Shown here one piece after another: positions 7,420 through 14,889 of a stretch of DNA of 20,391 bases. The position numbers and the translations under genes are program-made. This DNA is from AB-137-C09 sp964645625 (GTDB lineage: Bacteria > Pseudomonadota > Zetaproteobacteria > Mariprofundales > Mariprofundaceae). Position 1 is the stretch's first letter. Every line of letters begins with the position of its first letter. The stretch is from the NCBI GenBank assembly GCA_964645625.1, contig CAZYAI010000043.1, forward strand, positions 1-20,391, given 5' to 3'. The notes below the pieces were generated by a model. The model did not search any database, was not told the DNA's origin, and worked only from the letters and a program-made list of their open reading frames with translations.

Positions 7420-8283
7420 TTATTGCTGCTCGATGCCTGCAAGATACCATGTGGGATCTTCATCGGAAGGATCGTGAGTGAAAATCCATGTTTCATTGGC
7501 TTGTGAGGAACTTTCTTCGCTAACCTGACCATCAGCCTGTAGTGTTTTTTCACTCAACATGGCGGTAAAGTGGACGGATACCCAATCTTGGTCGTCTTCC
7601 ATCCAAGCATCGACCAGTTCAGCCTTGAGCATGCCGACTTCTGTTTCATTACGGCTGCCATCTGTGGGCATGTCTTGCATAACTTTTGTCGCAACTTCAG
7701 GCGTGCAAAAACGTTTGATGTCTTCCACATCCTGCTCATCCCATGCTTTTTGCATGCGCATGAAGATGGTTTTGGCTGCTGGCACAAAATGCTCTTCGTC
7801 AATATCAGGGCGCGCCCGCGCTTGAGAGAAATCATGTTGTTGCTGCGTATGACTTGTTTGTTCGCCCAAAGGATTGCGTTCAGGCTCAGCATGACCACCA
7901 GCATAAGCATAATCTTGCTGCTGTGCCGCCGTCGCCGCACGTTTACGCATGAATAGTACGATTCCTAATATAATCAGTCCGATGATGACAAAATCAAAGA
8001 AGTTTATGCCTTCAAAACCACCACCGAAGAACATCGCTCCCAATAAACCGCCTAAAGCCAATCCGCCAATCATGCCCATCATACCCGAGCGTGCAGCACC
8101 GCCCTGCTGGTTGCCTGTTTGCCCAGGGGTTGAACGTTGCGTCATGCCAGGTTGTGTGGTTGGTGCGTTGTGCTTTTTCCCAAAACTGGAACCTCCACCA
8201 AAGCGTTTTGCCTCAGCAGTATCAACAGCCAGCCCCAAGCCGCCAATCGCCACCATGATGGCAATCATCATCAATTTCTTCAT
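7420..8283 (-). CDS. Tim44-like domain membrane protein
   Basis: This 287-residue envelope protein starts with a signal peptide (1-25, AEA cleavage site). A low-complexity Gly/Gln/Thr-rich linker follows (26-65), then two hydrophobic segments (about 66-86, glycine-rich, and 94-113) ending in RKR. After a charged Gln-rich linker comes a C-terminal Tim44-like domain (about 165-285: FVPAAKTIFMRMQKAWDEQDVEDIKRFCTPEVATKVMQDM, ELVDAWMEDDQDWVSVHFTAML, ETWIFTHDPSDEDPTWYLAGI). The mitochondrial Tim44 domain binds membranes. The role of bacterial family members is not settled. I chose ATG 8283 because GGAG lies 6 nt upstream and the signal peptide begins there. The frame stays open to 8469, but that extension shows no protein-like features. 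The gene is monocistronic. Confidence 0.88.
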   Translation of the reverse strand: MKKLMMIAIMVAIGGLGLAVDTAEAKRFGGGSSFGKKHNAPTTQPGMTQRSTPGQTGNQQGGAARSGMMGMIGGLALGGLLGAMFFGGGFEGINFFDFVIIGLIILGIVLFMRKRAATAAQQQDYAYAGGHAEPERNPLGEQTSHTQQQHDFSQARARPDIDEEHFVPAAKTIFMRMQKAWDEQDVEDIKRFCTPEVATKVMQDMPTDGSRNETEVGMLKAELVDAWMEDDQDWVSVHFTAMLSEKTLQADGQVSEESSSQANETWIFTHDPSDEDPTWYLAGIEQQ

Positions 8284-8415
8284 TATGTACTCCACTCGGC
8301 AGATACGCCATAAAGCGCAATCTTTCCGTTTGCCCTTTGACATGGCAAGCTCGGAAGGCTGGGGGTCATGTAAATATAGGTCGCTTGGTGATGCCGTGCT
8401 TGTGCGCCATCCAGC

Positions 8416-8445
8416 CTTATGCTTACTCTCTGGATTGCGGGTCAA
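8416..8445 (-). promoter_or_regulatory. Putative promoter of the Tim44-like gene
   Basis: On the minus strand TTGACC (8440-8445) is followed after 18 nt by CATAAG (8416-8421). It would give a 5' leader of roughly 120 nt before ATG 8283. I recognise no riboswitch or RNA gene in that leader. Matches are five of six and four of six bases. Confidence 0.35.
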
Positions 8446-8499
8446 TAGCGCGTTAGCTTCGGTCAACAAGGCCTAGAATATGACAAACAAGGGGTGTCA

Positions 8500-9213
8500 A
8501 TGAACAAGCAAGCTATTTTAGAGGGCGCAAAAAAATGGTTTCGAGAAAGCGTTGCCATCAATCATATTGCCAACACAGAAAAACTCACAAACCCTAAAAG
8601 TTTTAACATCAACCCTTTTACAACCGTTTACCTTGCTAACTTCCTTACAGGCAATTCATCACCAGAAAGCATTGCTAAAGCACTGTTGTTCCCAAGGGTG
8701 CTAGGTACCTCGATTGCCACGACGTTTGGCAACAGTGTTCAGCAGTTTACCCATGATGTGCTAGGAGCTTTTGCTAGCACAACACACGGTATTGATATTG
8801 AGTTCATGGATCACATTGATGGCTACAAGAAATATTGTCAGCTTAAATCAGGACCAAACACGATCAATAAAGATGATGTTGAAACCATTGCTGGTCACTT
8901 TAACGGCGTGATTCATTTGGCTCGCACCAACGGTCTTAGAGTGCCGCACAGTGATATGATTGTCGGTGTGATTTATGGTGAAGAACATCAGTTAAACGGT
9001 CATTATAAACGCATCAATTCGCAATATCACTTTCCCGTTTATACAGGGAAATCGTTTTGGCATCGCCTCACGGGGGATGAATGCTTCTACCACGACTTGA
9101 TTGTGGCCATTGGCTCTGTTGCCGTTGAGGCTGATTATAGCCATGAGTTTCAAGACATCATCAGGCAGCTCGCAGCGACAGAAATAGTTCAAAATATGAG
9201 TAACCATAACTAA
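8500..9213 (+). CDS. Type II restriction endonuclease, PmeII-like family
   Basis: This 237-aa endonuclease belongs to a type II restriction-modification system and would cleave DNA lacking the cognate methylation. It has a PD-(D/E)xK-type core: GIDIEFMDHIDGYKKYCQLKSGPNTINKDD places Asp99 14 residues before Gln114-Leu-Lys116. It is thus a D-QxK variant, as seen in some type II enzymes such as HinP1I. The conserved-looking NINPF, FPRVLGTSIATTFGN, FNGVIHLARTNGL and GKSFWHRLTGDECFYHDL segments agree with my memory of the PmeII family, which I cannot verify here. ATG 8500 has AGGGG 5 nt upstream. GTG 8494 lies within that site and is less likely. A TAGAAT box at 8474-8479 could be the -10. The methyltransferase gene follows after 65 nt. 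A 60-base hand count (8521-8580) gives 43 % G+C, lower than neighbouring operons. Confidence 0.8.
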   Translation: MNKQAILEGAKKWFRESVAINHIANTEKLTNPKSFNINPFTTVYLANFLTGNSSPESIAKALLFPRVLGTSIATTFGNSVQQFTHDVLGAFASTTHGIDIEFMDHIDGYKKYCQLKSGPNTINKDDVETIAGHFNGVIHLARTNGLRVPHSDMIVGVIYGEEHQLNGHYKRINSQYHFPVYTGKSFWHRLTGDECFYHDLIVAIGSVAVEADYSHEFQDIIRQLAATEIVQNMSNHN

Positions 9214-9217
9214 GGTT
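9200..9217 (+). promoter_or_regulatory. Operator-like dyad, upstream copy, before the methyltransferase gene
   Basis: GTAACCATAACTAAGGTT contains the imperfect dyad AACC-n-TA-nn-TA-n-GGTT. It overlaps the end of the endonuclease gene (stop at 9211-9213), and its last base is the first base of the TTGACA box. It matches the downstream copy at 16 of 18 positions, and the two differences are symmetric. Confidence 0.7.
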
Positions 9218-9247
9218 TGACAGCAAAAAAACAGGCGGCATTATCTG
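9217..9247 (+). promoter_or_regulatory. Putative promoter of the methyltransferase gene
   Basis: A consensus TTGACA lies at 9217-9222. A weak -10 follows, either TTATCT (9241-9246, spacing 18) or TATCTG (9242-9247, spacing 19). The longer spacing would be typical of MerR-controlled promoters. The promoter is bracketed exactly by the two operator-like dyads, and the inferred start site (about 9252-9254) falls inside the second one. Confidence 0.5.
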
Positions 9248-9264
9248 TAACCATGACCAAGGTT
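9247..9264 (+). promoter_or_regulatory. Operator-like dyad, downstream copy, before the methyltransferase gene
   Basis: GTAACCATGACCAAGGTT contains the dyad AACC-n-TG-nn-CA-n-GGTT and lies 47 bp downstream of the first copy. Compared with that copy, one half-site A became G and the paired T became C, so symmetry is kept. It covers the expected transcription start and lies 14 nt before the GTG start codon. Confidence 0.7.
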
Positions 9265-9278
9265 AACATGGAGAAAAC

Positions 9279-10523
9279 GTGAATTCAGAGTATTATTCTA
9301 TCTCTCAAGTTGCTGATATTATCAGTGTTTCTAAAGAGACTTTACGACGTTGGGATAGTAACGGAACACTCGCTGCACAACGTTGTCCCGAAAACAATTA
9401 TCGTGTTTATCATCGATCCCAATTAGAACCTTTTGAATCAGCGCAATCTTTATTTAATAGCCAATGGGACGAAGAACTTTGCACCACACCGTTGCGTCCT
9501 TATAAACTTGTGGAGCTGTTTGCAGGAACAGGTGGCTTAGCTATAGGTATGGAAAAAGCGGGCTTTGATTCGGTATTATTAAATGAAGTTGACAAACATG
9601 CTTGCAATACCTTGCGAAACAATCGACCCAACTGGAATGTTGTCGAGGGCGATATTTCAGGGCTTGATTTCACGGGCTACCGCAATCAAATTGACATACT
9701 ATCGGGAGGATTTCCTTGCCAAGCATTCTCTTATGCGGGTAATAAACGTGGTTTTGAAGATGCAAGAGGCACATTATTTTTTGAATTTGCACGAGCAGTT
9801 AAAGAAATTAACCCAAAAGTTATTCTTGCAGAAAATGTACGCGGTTTATTAAAGCACGATCACGGCAAAACATTAGAAACCATCAAACGTGTGATTGATG
9901 AGTTAGGTTATAAACTGGTTGAGCCTAGAGTGCTAAGAGCGATGTTTTATAAAGTCCCCCAAAAAAGAGAGCGTTTGTTGCTGGTAGGCATCAGGAAAGA
10001 CCTTGCCGATCACGTTCAATTTAGGTGGCCTTCGCCCTACAAACGCATCATGAACCTCAGGGATGCACTGAAGAAGGGCGAGCTTTATGGTTCAGATGTC
10101 CCTCCGTCTAATGGTCAACAGTACCCCGAAAAGAAAAAGCGTGTGCTGTCCCTTGTTCCTCAGGGGGGGTATTGGCGGGATTTACCTGAAGCCATACAAA
10201 AAGAATATATGATGAAAAGTTACTATTTAGGCGGCGGCAAGACTGGTATGGCGCGCAGGCTATCGTGGGATGAACCCAGTTTAACGTTAACATGCTCCCC
10301 CGCGCAAAAACAAACCGAGCGTTGTCACCCCGATGAAACACGCCCCCTGACGGTAAGGGAGTACGCCAGAATTCAAACCTTTCCTGACGACTGGATGTTT
10401 AGCGGGCCGATTACATCGCAATACAAACAAATTGGTAATGCCGTACCTGTAAACCTCGCCCATGCAGTCGGCAGAGCTTTGGTTCGATTGTTAAACGATA
10501 TAGAGCAACATCAGCGTACATAG
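9279..10523 (+). CDS. DNA (cytosine-5) methyltransferase with N-terminal MerR-like HTH
   Basis: This 414-aa modification enzyme methylates C5 of cytosine in the target site and protects host DNA from the adjacent endonuclease. Residues 5-55 form a MerR-type helix-turn-helix (YYSISQVADIISVSKETLRRWDSNGTL...NNYRVYHRSQL). The catalytic domain follows: motif I VELFAGTGGL (78-87), motif IV GGFPCQAFS with nucleophile Cys147, motif VI ENVRGLL (185-191), motif VIII QKRERLLLVGIR (228-239) and motif X IGNAVPVNLA near residue 390. The target-recognition region lies between VIII and X, and the target sequence cannot be read from it. The start is GTG 9279, with GGAG 7 nt upstream. The HTH and the twin dyads suggest that the enzyme represses its own transcription. 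A 60-base count at 9301-9360 gives 37 % G+C, consistent with horizontal origin. Confidence 0.95.
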   Translation: MNSEYYSISQVADIISVSKETLRRWDSNGTLAAQRCPENNYRVYHRSQLEPFESAQSLFNSQWDEELCTTPLRPYKLVELFAGTGGLAIGMEKAGFDSVLLNEVDKHACNTLRNNRPNWNVVEGDISGLDFTGYRNQIDILSGGFPCQAFSYAGNKRGFEDARGTLFFEFARAVKEINPKVILAENVRGLLKHDHGKTLETIKRVIDELGYKLVEPRVLRAMFYKVPQKRERLLLVGIRKDLADHVQFRWPSPYKRIMNLRDALKKGELYGSDVPPSNGQQYPEKKKRVLSLVPQGGYWRDLPEAIQKEYMMKSYYLGGGKTGMARRLSWDEPSLTLTCSPAQKQTERCHPDETRPLTVREYARIQTFPDDWMFSGPITSQYKQIGNAVPVNLAHAVGRALVRLLNDIEQHQRT

Positions 10524-10526
10524 GGG

Positions 10527-10538
10527 ATCTTCGAAGAT
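10527..10538. repeat. Short palindrome between convergent genes
   Basis: ATCTTCGAAGAT is a perfect 12-bp palindrome in the 27-bp gap between the methyltransferase stop and the convergent pseudouridine synthase stop. Too short and AT-rich to call a terminator; it may be chance. Confidence 0.3.
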
Positions 10539-10550
10539 AAATACTCGCCA

Positions 10551-12209
10551 TTAGAACGGCGTAACTGCTTCAAACGCCATCCTTTCATGGCTAATAGGAT
10601 GGCTGAAACACAGGCGTTGCGCGTGGAGCATCATGCGTTCGGCTGGGCGACCATACAGCTCGTCGCCAACGATGGGCGTGTTGAGTCCATCACTGTGACT
10701 GGCATGTACCCGCAGTTGATGGCTGCGACCTGTGTGAGGGTAAAAATAGACGCGGGTATAATCCCCCTCGACTGCAAGTCGTTGCCATTGGGTGTGTGCC
10801 TGTTTGCCGTGCTGATAGCAAACCATCTGACGTGGGCGGTCGTCCAAATCAACACGCAACGGAAGCTTAATCTCGCCCTGTTCTGGTGTTGCGGGGAGTA
10901 CACCGTCCAACAACGCTTCATAACGTTTTTCCACAGTGCGGGCGATAAATTGTTGCTGTAGTAATCGGTAGGTATGTAGGTCTTTTGCCACCAGCAGTAG
11001 TCCTGATGTGGCTCTATCGAGTCTGTGCACCAAGGTTAGCTCAGGGCAATCGGGGTAACGTTGGCGCAATCGCTCAAACACCGAATCGACGCACTGTTTA
11101 CCAGGCACCGACAATAAACCAGCGGGCTTATTCACCAGCAATAAATAGGCATCTTCATAAACCAACGTTGGTTCATGGGCGGCAATGCTTTCAATATGGC
11201 TTGGTTCGGACTCGACACTCAAGCCGCGTAACATAAAGGGTAAAATGGGGCGACATTTCCCACGGCAAGCGGGGTAAAACTGCCCATGATGCCTGATGCC
11301 AGCCGATGGCGAATCGCCCCACCAGAATTCCGCCAGTGCGATGGGTTGCAGTTGGTGCATGCAAGCGTAATGAATCAGCTTGGGTGCAGCGCAATCGCCA
11401 CTACCACCAGGGGGAAGCCCTTGCGGGAAACACGCGCTTAATGGTTTGCGCTCACCAAGGAAGTTATGCAGTTGGTAGGCTTCAAATACGCGCCCCACCA
11501 GTTCGCGCATGGTTTCGCTACGAAGCTTTTTAAGTTGTTGAAGCTGTTGCTCGTAATCGCTTAATTGTTGCTTGATCGGCTGCAACTTTGCGCGCCAACT
11601 GCGTTTGAGCGCGGCAGCCTCGCGATCATGGCGTTTACTGGCATTCGCCAATACTGCCAGCGCACGTTGTTGCAGTTCGGGGTCATCAAGTTGTTGCAGT
11701 TGCTGGCGTTCCTGTCCGCGCTTTTCCTTCGCTGCTTGGTGCTCGGCTTTCATAGCCGTTATTGCCTTGCTCCGTTGCAGCTCCATAGCTGTCAAGGCTG
11801 TAGTCAAAACATCCCGTTGTTCATCGTGCTCTAATTGATTGATCTGCCGCGTTAATGCTGCCAACACATCGCTACGCTCGGGCAAAAAAGCATTGATGCG
11901 CGTTTGATCGCACAACGGCGGCACAAAGCTAGGCACGTCCCACTGACCATTCATCATACCAGAAAAACCACTAAGAAACGCCAACGCGCCATGTTGATCT
12001 TGCACCACCAACACACCGAACATTTTACCGTATGGGGAAGTAAACACACTACGCCCATCTTCCTGCCGTGCCGTGCGCAATCGTTGCTGAAGCAGCAGTG
12101 CCGCCTGCTGCGCCAGTGGGTGTGGCGCGTACGCAAAAGGACTGGGGAAGCTGGCAGGAAGCATGTGCGGTTCTGTGGCGGGCATCGGTGTAAGCAATGG
12201 CGTATTCAT
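10551..12209 (-). CDS. RluA-family RNA pseudouridine synthase with coiled-coil N-terminal extension
   Basis: This 552-aa protein would isomerise uridine to pseudouridine in rRNA or tRNA. The C-terminal catalytic domain (about 345-552) carries LVYEDAYLLLVNKPAGLLSVPG, the signature HRLDRATSGLLLVAK with catalytic Asp398, PHTGRSHQLRVH (491-502) and IVGDELYG. The first half is unusual compared with classical RluA or RluC (about 220-320 aa). It has a globular part (about 45-110, SPYGKMFGVLVVQDQHGALAFLSGFSG), a long Gln/Glu/Lys-rich coiled coil (about 115-240), and a Cys-containing segment (GGSGDCAAPKLIHYACMHQL...CRGKC, about 280-330). I recall similar long RluA-like proteins in other proteobacteria, so the architecture is probably a known subfamily. 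The RNA target is unknown. ATG 12209 has no strong ribosome binding site. The gene is monocistronic. Confidence 0.88.
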   Translation of the reverse strand: MNTPLLTPMPATEPHMLPASFPSPFAYAPHPLAQQAALLLQQRLRTARQEDGRSVFTSPYGKMFGVLVVQDQHGALAFLSGFSGMMNGQWDVPSFVPPLCDQTRINAFLPERSDVLAALTRQINQLEHDEQRDVLTTALTAMELQRSKAITAMKAEHQAAKEKRGQERQQLQQLDDPELQQRALAVLANASKRHDREAAALKRSWRAKLQPIKQQLSDYEQQLQQLKKLRSETMRELVGRVFEAYQLHNFLGERKPLSACFPQGLPPGGSGDCAAPKLIHYACMHQLQPIALAEFWWGDSPSAGIRHHGQFYPACRGKCRPILPFMLRGLSVESEPSHIESIAAHEPTLVYEDAYLLLVNKPAGLLSVPGKQCVDSVFERLRQRYPDCPELTLVHRLDRATSGLLLVAKDLHTYRLLQQQFIARTVEKRYEALLDGVLPATPEQGEIKLPLRVDLDDRPRQMVCYQHGKQAHTQWQRLAVEGDYTRVYFYPHTGRSHQLRVHASHSDGLNTPIVGDELYGRPAERMMLHAQRLCFSHPISHERMAFEAVTPF

Positions 12210-12270
12210 ATCGGCGGTATGCTAAGGGTCTATGGGACTTTGTGCGATAAAACACCGTTGCCAGAGCAGC

Positions 12271-12299
12271 TTAAAAACACGTGTGTCAATTATTATATA
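12271..12299 (+). promoter_or_regulatory. Putative promoter of the XRE-cupin/hyf operon
   Basis: TTAAAA (12271-12276) is followed after 17 nt by TATATA (12294-12299), about 30 nt before the XRE-cupin ATG. The spacer begins with the self-complementary octamer ACACGTGT (12277-12284), a possible operator. The matches to consensus are moderate (four of six in each box). This is the only AT-rich promoter-like stretch in the 120-bp divergent gap between the pseudouridine synthase and regulator genes. Confidence 0.4.
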
Positions 12300-12329
12300 C
12301 AAGCGTTCATTATTCCATAGCGTTGCGGC

Positions 12330-12872
12330 ATGGCTATTGATCAACAACTGCGCATTTTGCGCCAAGCACAAGGGCTTTCGCTGCGAGCATTGGCGGAAGC
12401 AGCGAAATTAAGCCCTGCGACCTTATCACAAATCGAATCGGGGCAGGCATCACCTTCGGTGGCAACGCTAGAAAAGTTGGCAGATGCCTTGGGCATCACC
12501 GTTGCTCGCTTTTTTATTGAGCAAGATGAAGTAGAAGAAGTTGAGGTTTTCTCGCTTGATGATCGGCGCGCCGTAAATTTGACCCATGGCTGCTCTTTTT
12601 ACCCGCTAGCACCCCGTCAACATCAGGCTTTAAGCTTTGAGCCTATGCTCTTGCGCCTAGAAGCTGGCGGTGAGTTCCATGACGAACTCTACGGCATAGA
12701 AAGTCAGCAAGCCTATGTGTGGGTTCGTTCTGGGCAGGCAGAATTGAATTATGATGGTACGCTATTTACCGTTAGTGAAACGCAATCCCTGTATTACGAC
12801 CCCCGCAAACCGCATAACTGGTACAACCGCAATGTTGCGCCCTGTGAACTCTTGATTGTACGGTCACGTTAA
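12330..12872 (+). CDS. XRE-family regulator with C-terminal cupin domain
   Basis: This 180-aa transcription factor has an N-terminal Cro/CI-type helix-turn-helix (about 6-62: LRILRQAQGLSLRALAEAAKLSPATLSQIESGQASPSVATLEKLADALGI) and a C-terminal cupin beta-barrel (about 95-178: LRLEAGGEFHDELYGIESQQAYVWVRSGQAELNYDGTLFTVSETQSLYYDPRKPHNWYNR). In this family (PuuR-like and relatives) the cupin usually senses a small metabolite and adjusts DNA binding. Its stop is separated from the hyfB ATG by one base, so it is the first gene of the hyf-like operon and presumably controls it. The effector cannot be deduced. The start is ATG 12330. Confidence 0.9.
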   Translation: MAIDQQLRILRQAQGLSLRALAEAAKLSPATLSQIESGQASPSVATLEKLADALGITVARFFIEQDEVEEVEVFSLDDRRAVNLTHGCSFYPLAPRQHQALSFEPMLLRLEAGGEFHDELYGIESQQAYVWVRSGQAELNYDGTLFTVSETQSLYYDPRKPHNWYNRNVAPCELLIVRSR

Positions 12873-12873
12873 T

Positions 12874-14889
12874 ATGATACATCCATTATTTTTCGCCTTG
12901 TTGGCTTGTTTAGTGCTGGTCGCTGCCGCACTCAGCGTGTTGCTGTTGCGTGCGCCGCAGCTACAGCGCGGCATGCTGACGATGGCACTCACCTTAGCTG
13001 GGGGCTTAAGCATCACCGCTGGCTTTGCTGGACTGATTAACCCTGACATCACTATCATCACCCTGCCGCTGGGTCTGCCGTGGTTGCCTCTGCATGTCGG
13101 TTTGGATGCCTTGGCTTCGTTCTTTTTGTTGGTGATTGGCGGTTTATTGCTGCCCGTTGGTATCTATGGTCATGGCTATTTAAGTCACGAACCACGCATA
13201 GCACCACTGTTGGTATTTATTCCCCTGTTTGCACTCGGTATGATCGGTGTGGTGTTGGCACAAGATGCTCTTGCTTTCATGTTGTTTTGGGAACTGATGA
13301 GCGTATCGTCTTACTTTTTGGTCACGTTTGAACATACACAATTAGAAAACCGTAAAGCAGGCTTCCTCTATTTGCTGATGGCACACATGGCAGGACTACT
13401 GATTCTAGGTAGTTTCGCCGTGCTATACGCTGCTGGTAATTCGTTTCTATTTTCTGCCATGCGCGATGCTGCACTTGACCCATTATGGGCAGCGATTGCC
13501 TTTTTGTTGGCAGCCTTTGGTTTTGGCACAAAGGCGGGGGTTGTTCCGCTGCATGGTTGGTTGCCCGATGCCCATCCTGTTGCGCCATCGAACGTATCTG
13601 CCTTGATGAGCGGTATCATGCTCAAAGTGGCAATCTTTGGTTTTATTCGTGTGGTATGGGATTTGGTCGGCATGAGCGACTTCCAATGGTGGTGGGGAGC
13701 CTTGATTTTAGTGGCTGGCTCCAGCTCTGCCGTAGGCGGTATCTTGCTGGCGTTGCAACAGCATGATTTGAAGCGTTTGTTGGCGTATTCTTCGGTAGAA
13801 AACATCGGCATCATCCTCATTGGTTTGGGCTTAGCCATGCTGCTGGCACATTTTAACCACCCCTTATTGGCAGCTTTAGGTTTGATTGCAGCATTATACC
13901 ATACCATCAACCACGCCTTGTTTAAGGGCTTGTTATTCATGGGTGCTGGTGCCGTGTTGCACAGTACAGGCACGCGGAATATGGAGGAAATGGGCGGTTT
14001 AATTCACCGTATGCCAGCAACATCGGTATTTTTCTTGGTTGCTTGTATCTCTATCTCAGCATTGCCACCGTTTAATGGTTTTGTCTCTGAATGGCTCACG
14101 TTTCAAACGGCATTGATGGCGCCACACTTGGGTGAAACACTGTTGACTGCGATGGTGCCATTTTCTGCCGCCATGCTGGCGTTAGCGGGAGCCTTGGCTG
14201 CAACCTGTTTTGTTAAGGTGTTTGGGGTGGTGTTTCTTGGGCAGCCACGATCCGCGCTGGCAGGGCAAGCACAGGAAGTGGATGGCTGGATGAAGCTAGG
14301 CATGGCGATTCCTGCTGTATGTTGCCTACTTCTTGGTTTATTGCCCGTCTGGTTTATTCCGCTATTAGACGGCATTCCACAAGCCTTATTGCATACATCG
14401 CTCATCGGTTCTATTCACCAACATGGTTGGCTGTGGCTAAGTCCCGTTAGTGCCGAACATGCTTCTTATTCACCACTGTTCGCCTTGTTGGGTATGTTGG
14501 CATTGGGCGGAATTGCCTACATGTACCTACATGGCAAAGGTCGGGTGATACGACGTAGCGCGCCTTGGAGTTGCGGACACCCACACACCACCCCGCGCAT
14601 GCAATACACGGCGACCAGTTTTTCACAGCCTTTGCGGCGTATTTTTGGCGGCATACTACAGCCTGATGAACACAGCCATACTGAGCGTCCTGAACACACG
14701 CTGCAAACCAAGCATGTACAATACACTGTGCATGTCGCTGATCTGGCGGTTAAACATATCTATCAGCCCATTGGTAACAGTGTGAAAAACTTGGCGCGCT
14801 GGCTAAACCAACAGCACCAACACGGCATGCATGCCTATTTAAGCTGGACCTTTATCACGATCATTCTTTTGCTGGCGGTGTTCGCATGA
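12874..14889 (+). CDS. hyfB: Hyf-like complex subunit B (NuoL/N-type antiporter-like membrane protein)
   Basis: This 671-aa polytopic inner-membrane subunit is expected to translocate protons (or sodium) in a complex-I-related machine. The Proton_antipo_M core is clear. Glu140 lies in LFWELMS. Lys220 lies in FGTKAGVVPLHGWLPDAHPVAPSNVSALMSG, followed by Lys251, then HHDLKRLLAYSSVENIG-like helix residues (298-312). TM-embedded His347 and Lys351 lie in INHALFKGLLFMGAG, and Glu406 in NGFVSEWL. These charged residues are the ones that form the ion path in NuoL/M/N and HyfB relatives. The C-terminus (about 560-671) has the HyfB-type hydrophilic stretch and a last membrane helix. A TTG at 12856 would extend it by 6 residues into the regulator gene, so ATG 12874 is preferred. 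It overlaps hyfC by ATGA. Confidence 0.9.
   Translation: MIHPLFFALLACLVLVAAALSVLLLRAPQLQRGMLTMALTLAGGLSITAGFAGLINPDITIITLPLGLPWLPLHVGLDALASFFLLVIGGLLLPVGIYGHGYLSHEPRIAPLLVFIPLFALGMIGVVLAQDALAFMLFWELMSVSSYFLVTFEHTQLENRKAGFLYLLMAHMAGLLILGSFAVLYAAGNSFLFSAMRDAALDPLWAAIAFLLAAFGFGTKAGVVPLHGWLPDAHPVAPSNVSALMSGIMLKVAIFGFIRVVWDLVGMSDFQWWWGALILVAGSSSAVGGILLALQQHDLKRLLAYSSVENIGIILIGLGLAMLLAHFNHPLLAALGLIAALYHTINHALFKGLLFMGAGAVLHSTGTRNMEEMGGLIHRMPATSVFFLVACISISALPPFNGFVSEWLTFQTALMAPHLGETLLTAMVPFSAAMLALAGALAATCFVKVFGVVFLGQPRSALAGQAQEVDGWMKLGMAIPAVCCLLLGLLPVWFIPLLDGIPQALLHTSLIGSIHQHGWLWLSPVSAEHASYSPLFALLGMLALGGIAYMYLHGKGRVIRRSAPWSCGHPHTTPRMQYTATSFSQPLRRIFGGILQPDEHSHTERPEHTLQTKHVQYTVHVADLAVKHIYQPIGNSVKNLARWLNQQHQHGMHAYLSWTFITIILLLAVFA

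Noticed and set aside
8284..8469. 62-residue N-terminal extension of the Tim44-like protein
   Set aside because: The internal ATG 8283 has a ribosome binding site and begins a signal peptide. The extension lacks protein-like features and overlaps the probable promoter.
7949..8476. 175-codon plus-strand frame opposite the Tim44-like gene
   Set aside because: It is antisense to a well-supported protein with signal peptide, membrane segments and domain, and its Pro/Ile/Met-rich peptide looks like a shadow.
13368..13973. 201-codon minus-strand frame inside hyfB
   Set aside because: It is antisense to conserved antiporter motifs and has a low-complexity Ala/Lys/Pro composition typical of shadow frames. 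The same holds for 17163-17690 and 15092-15502.
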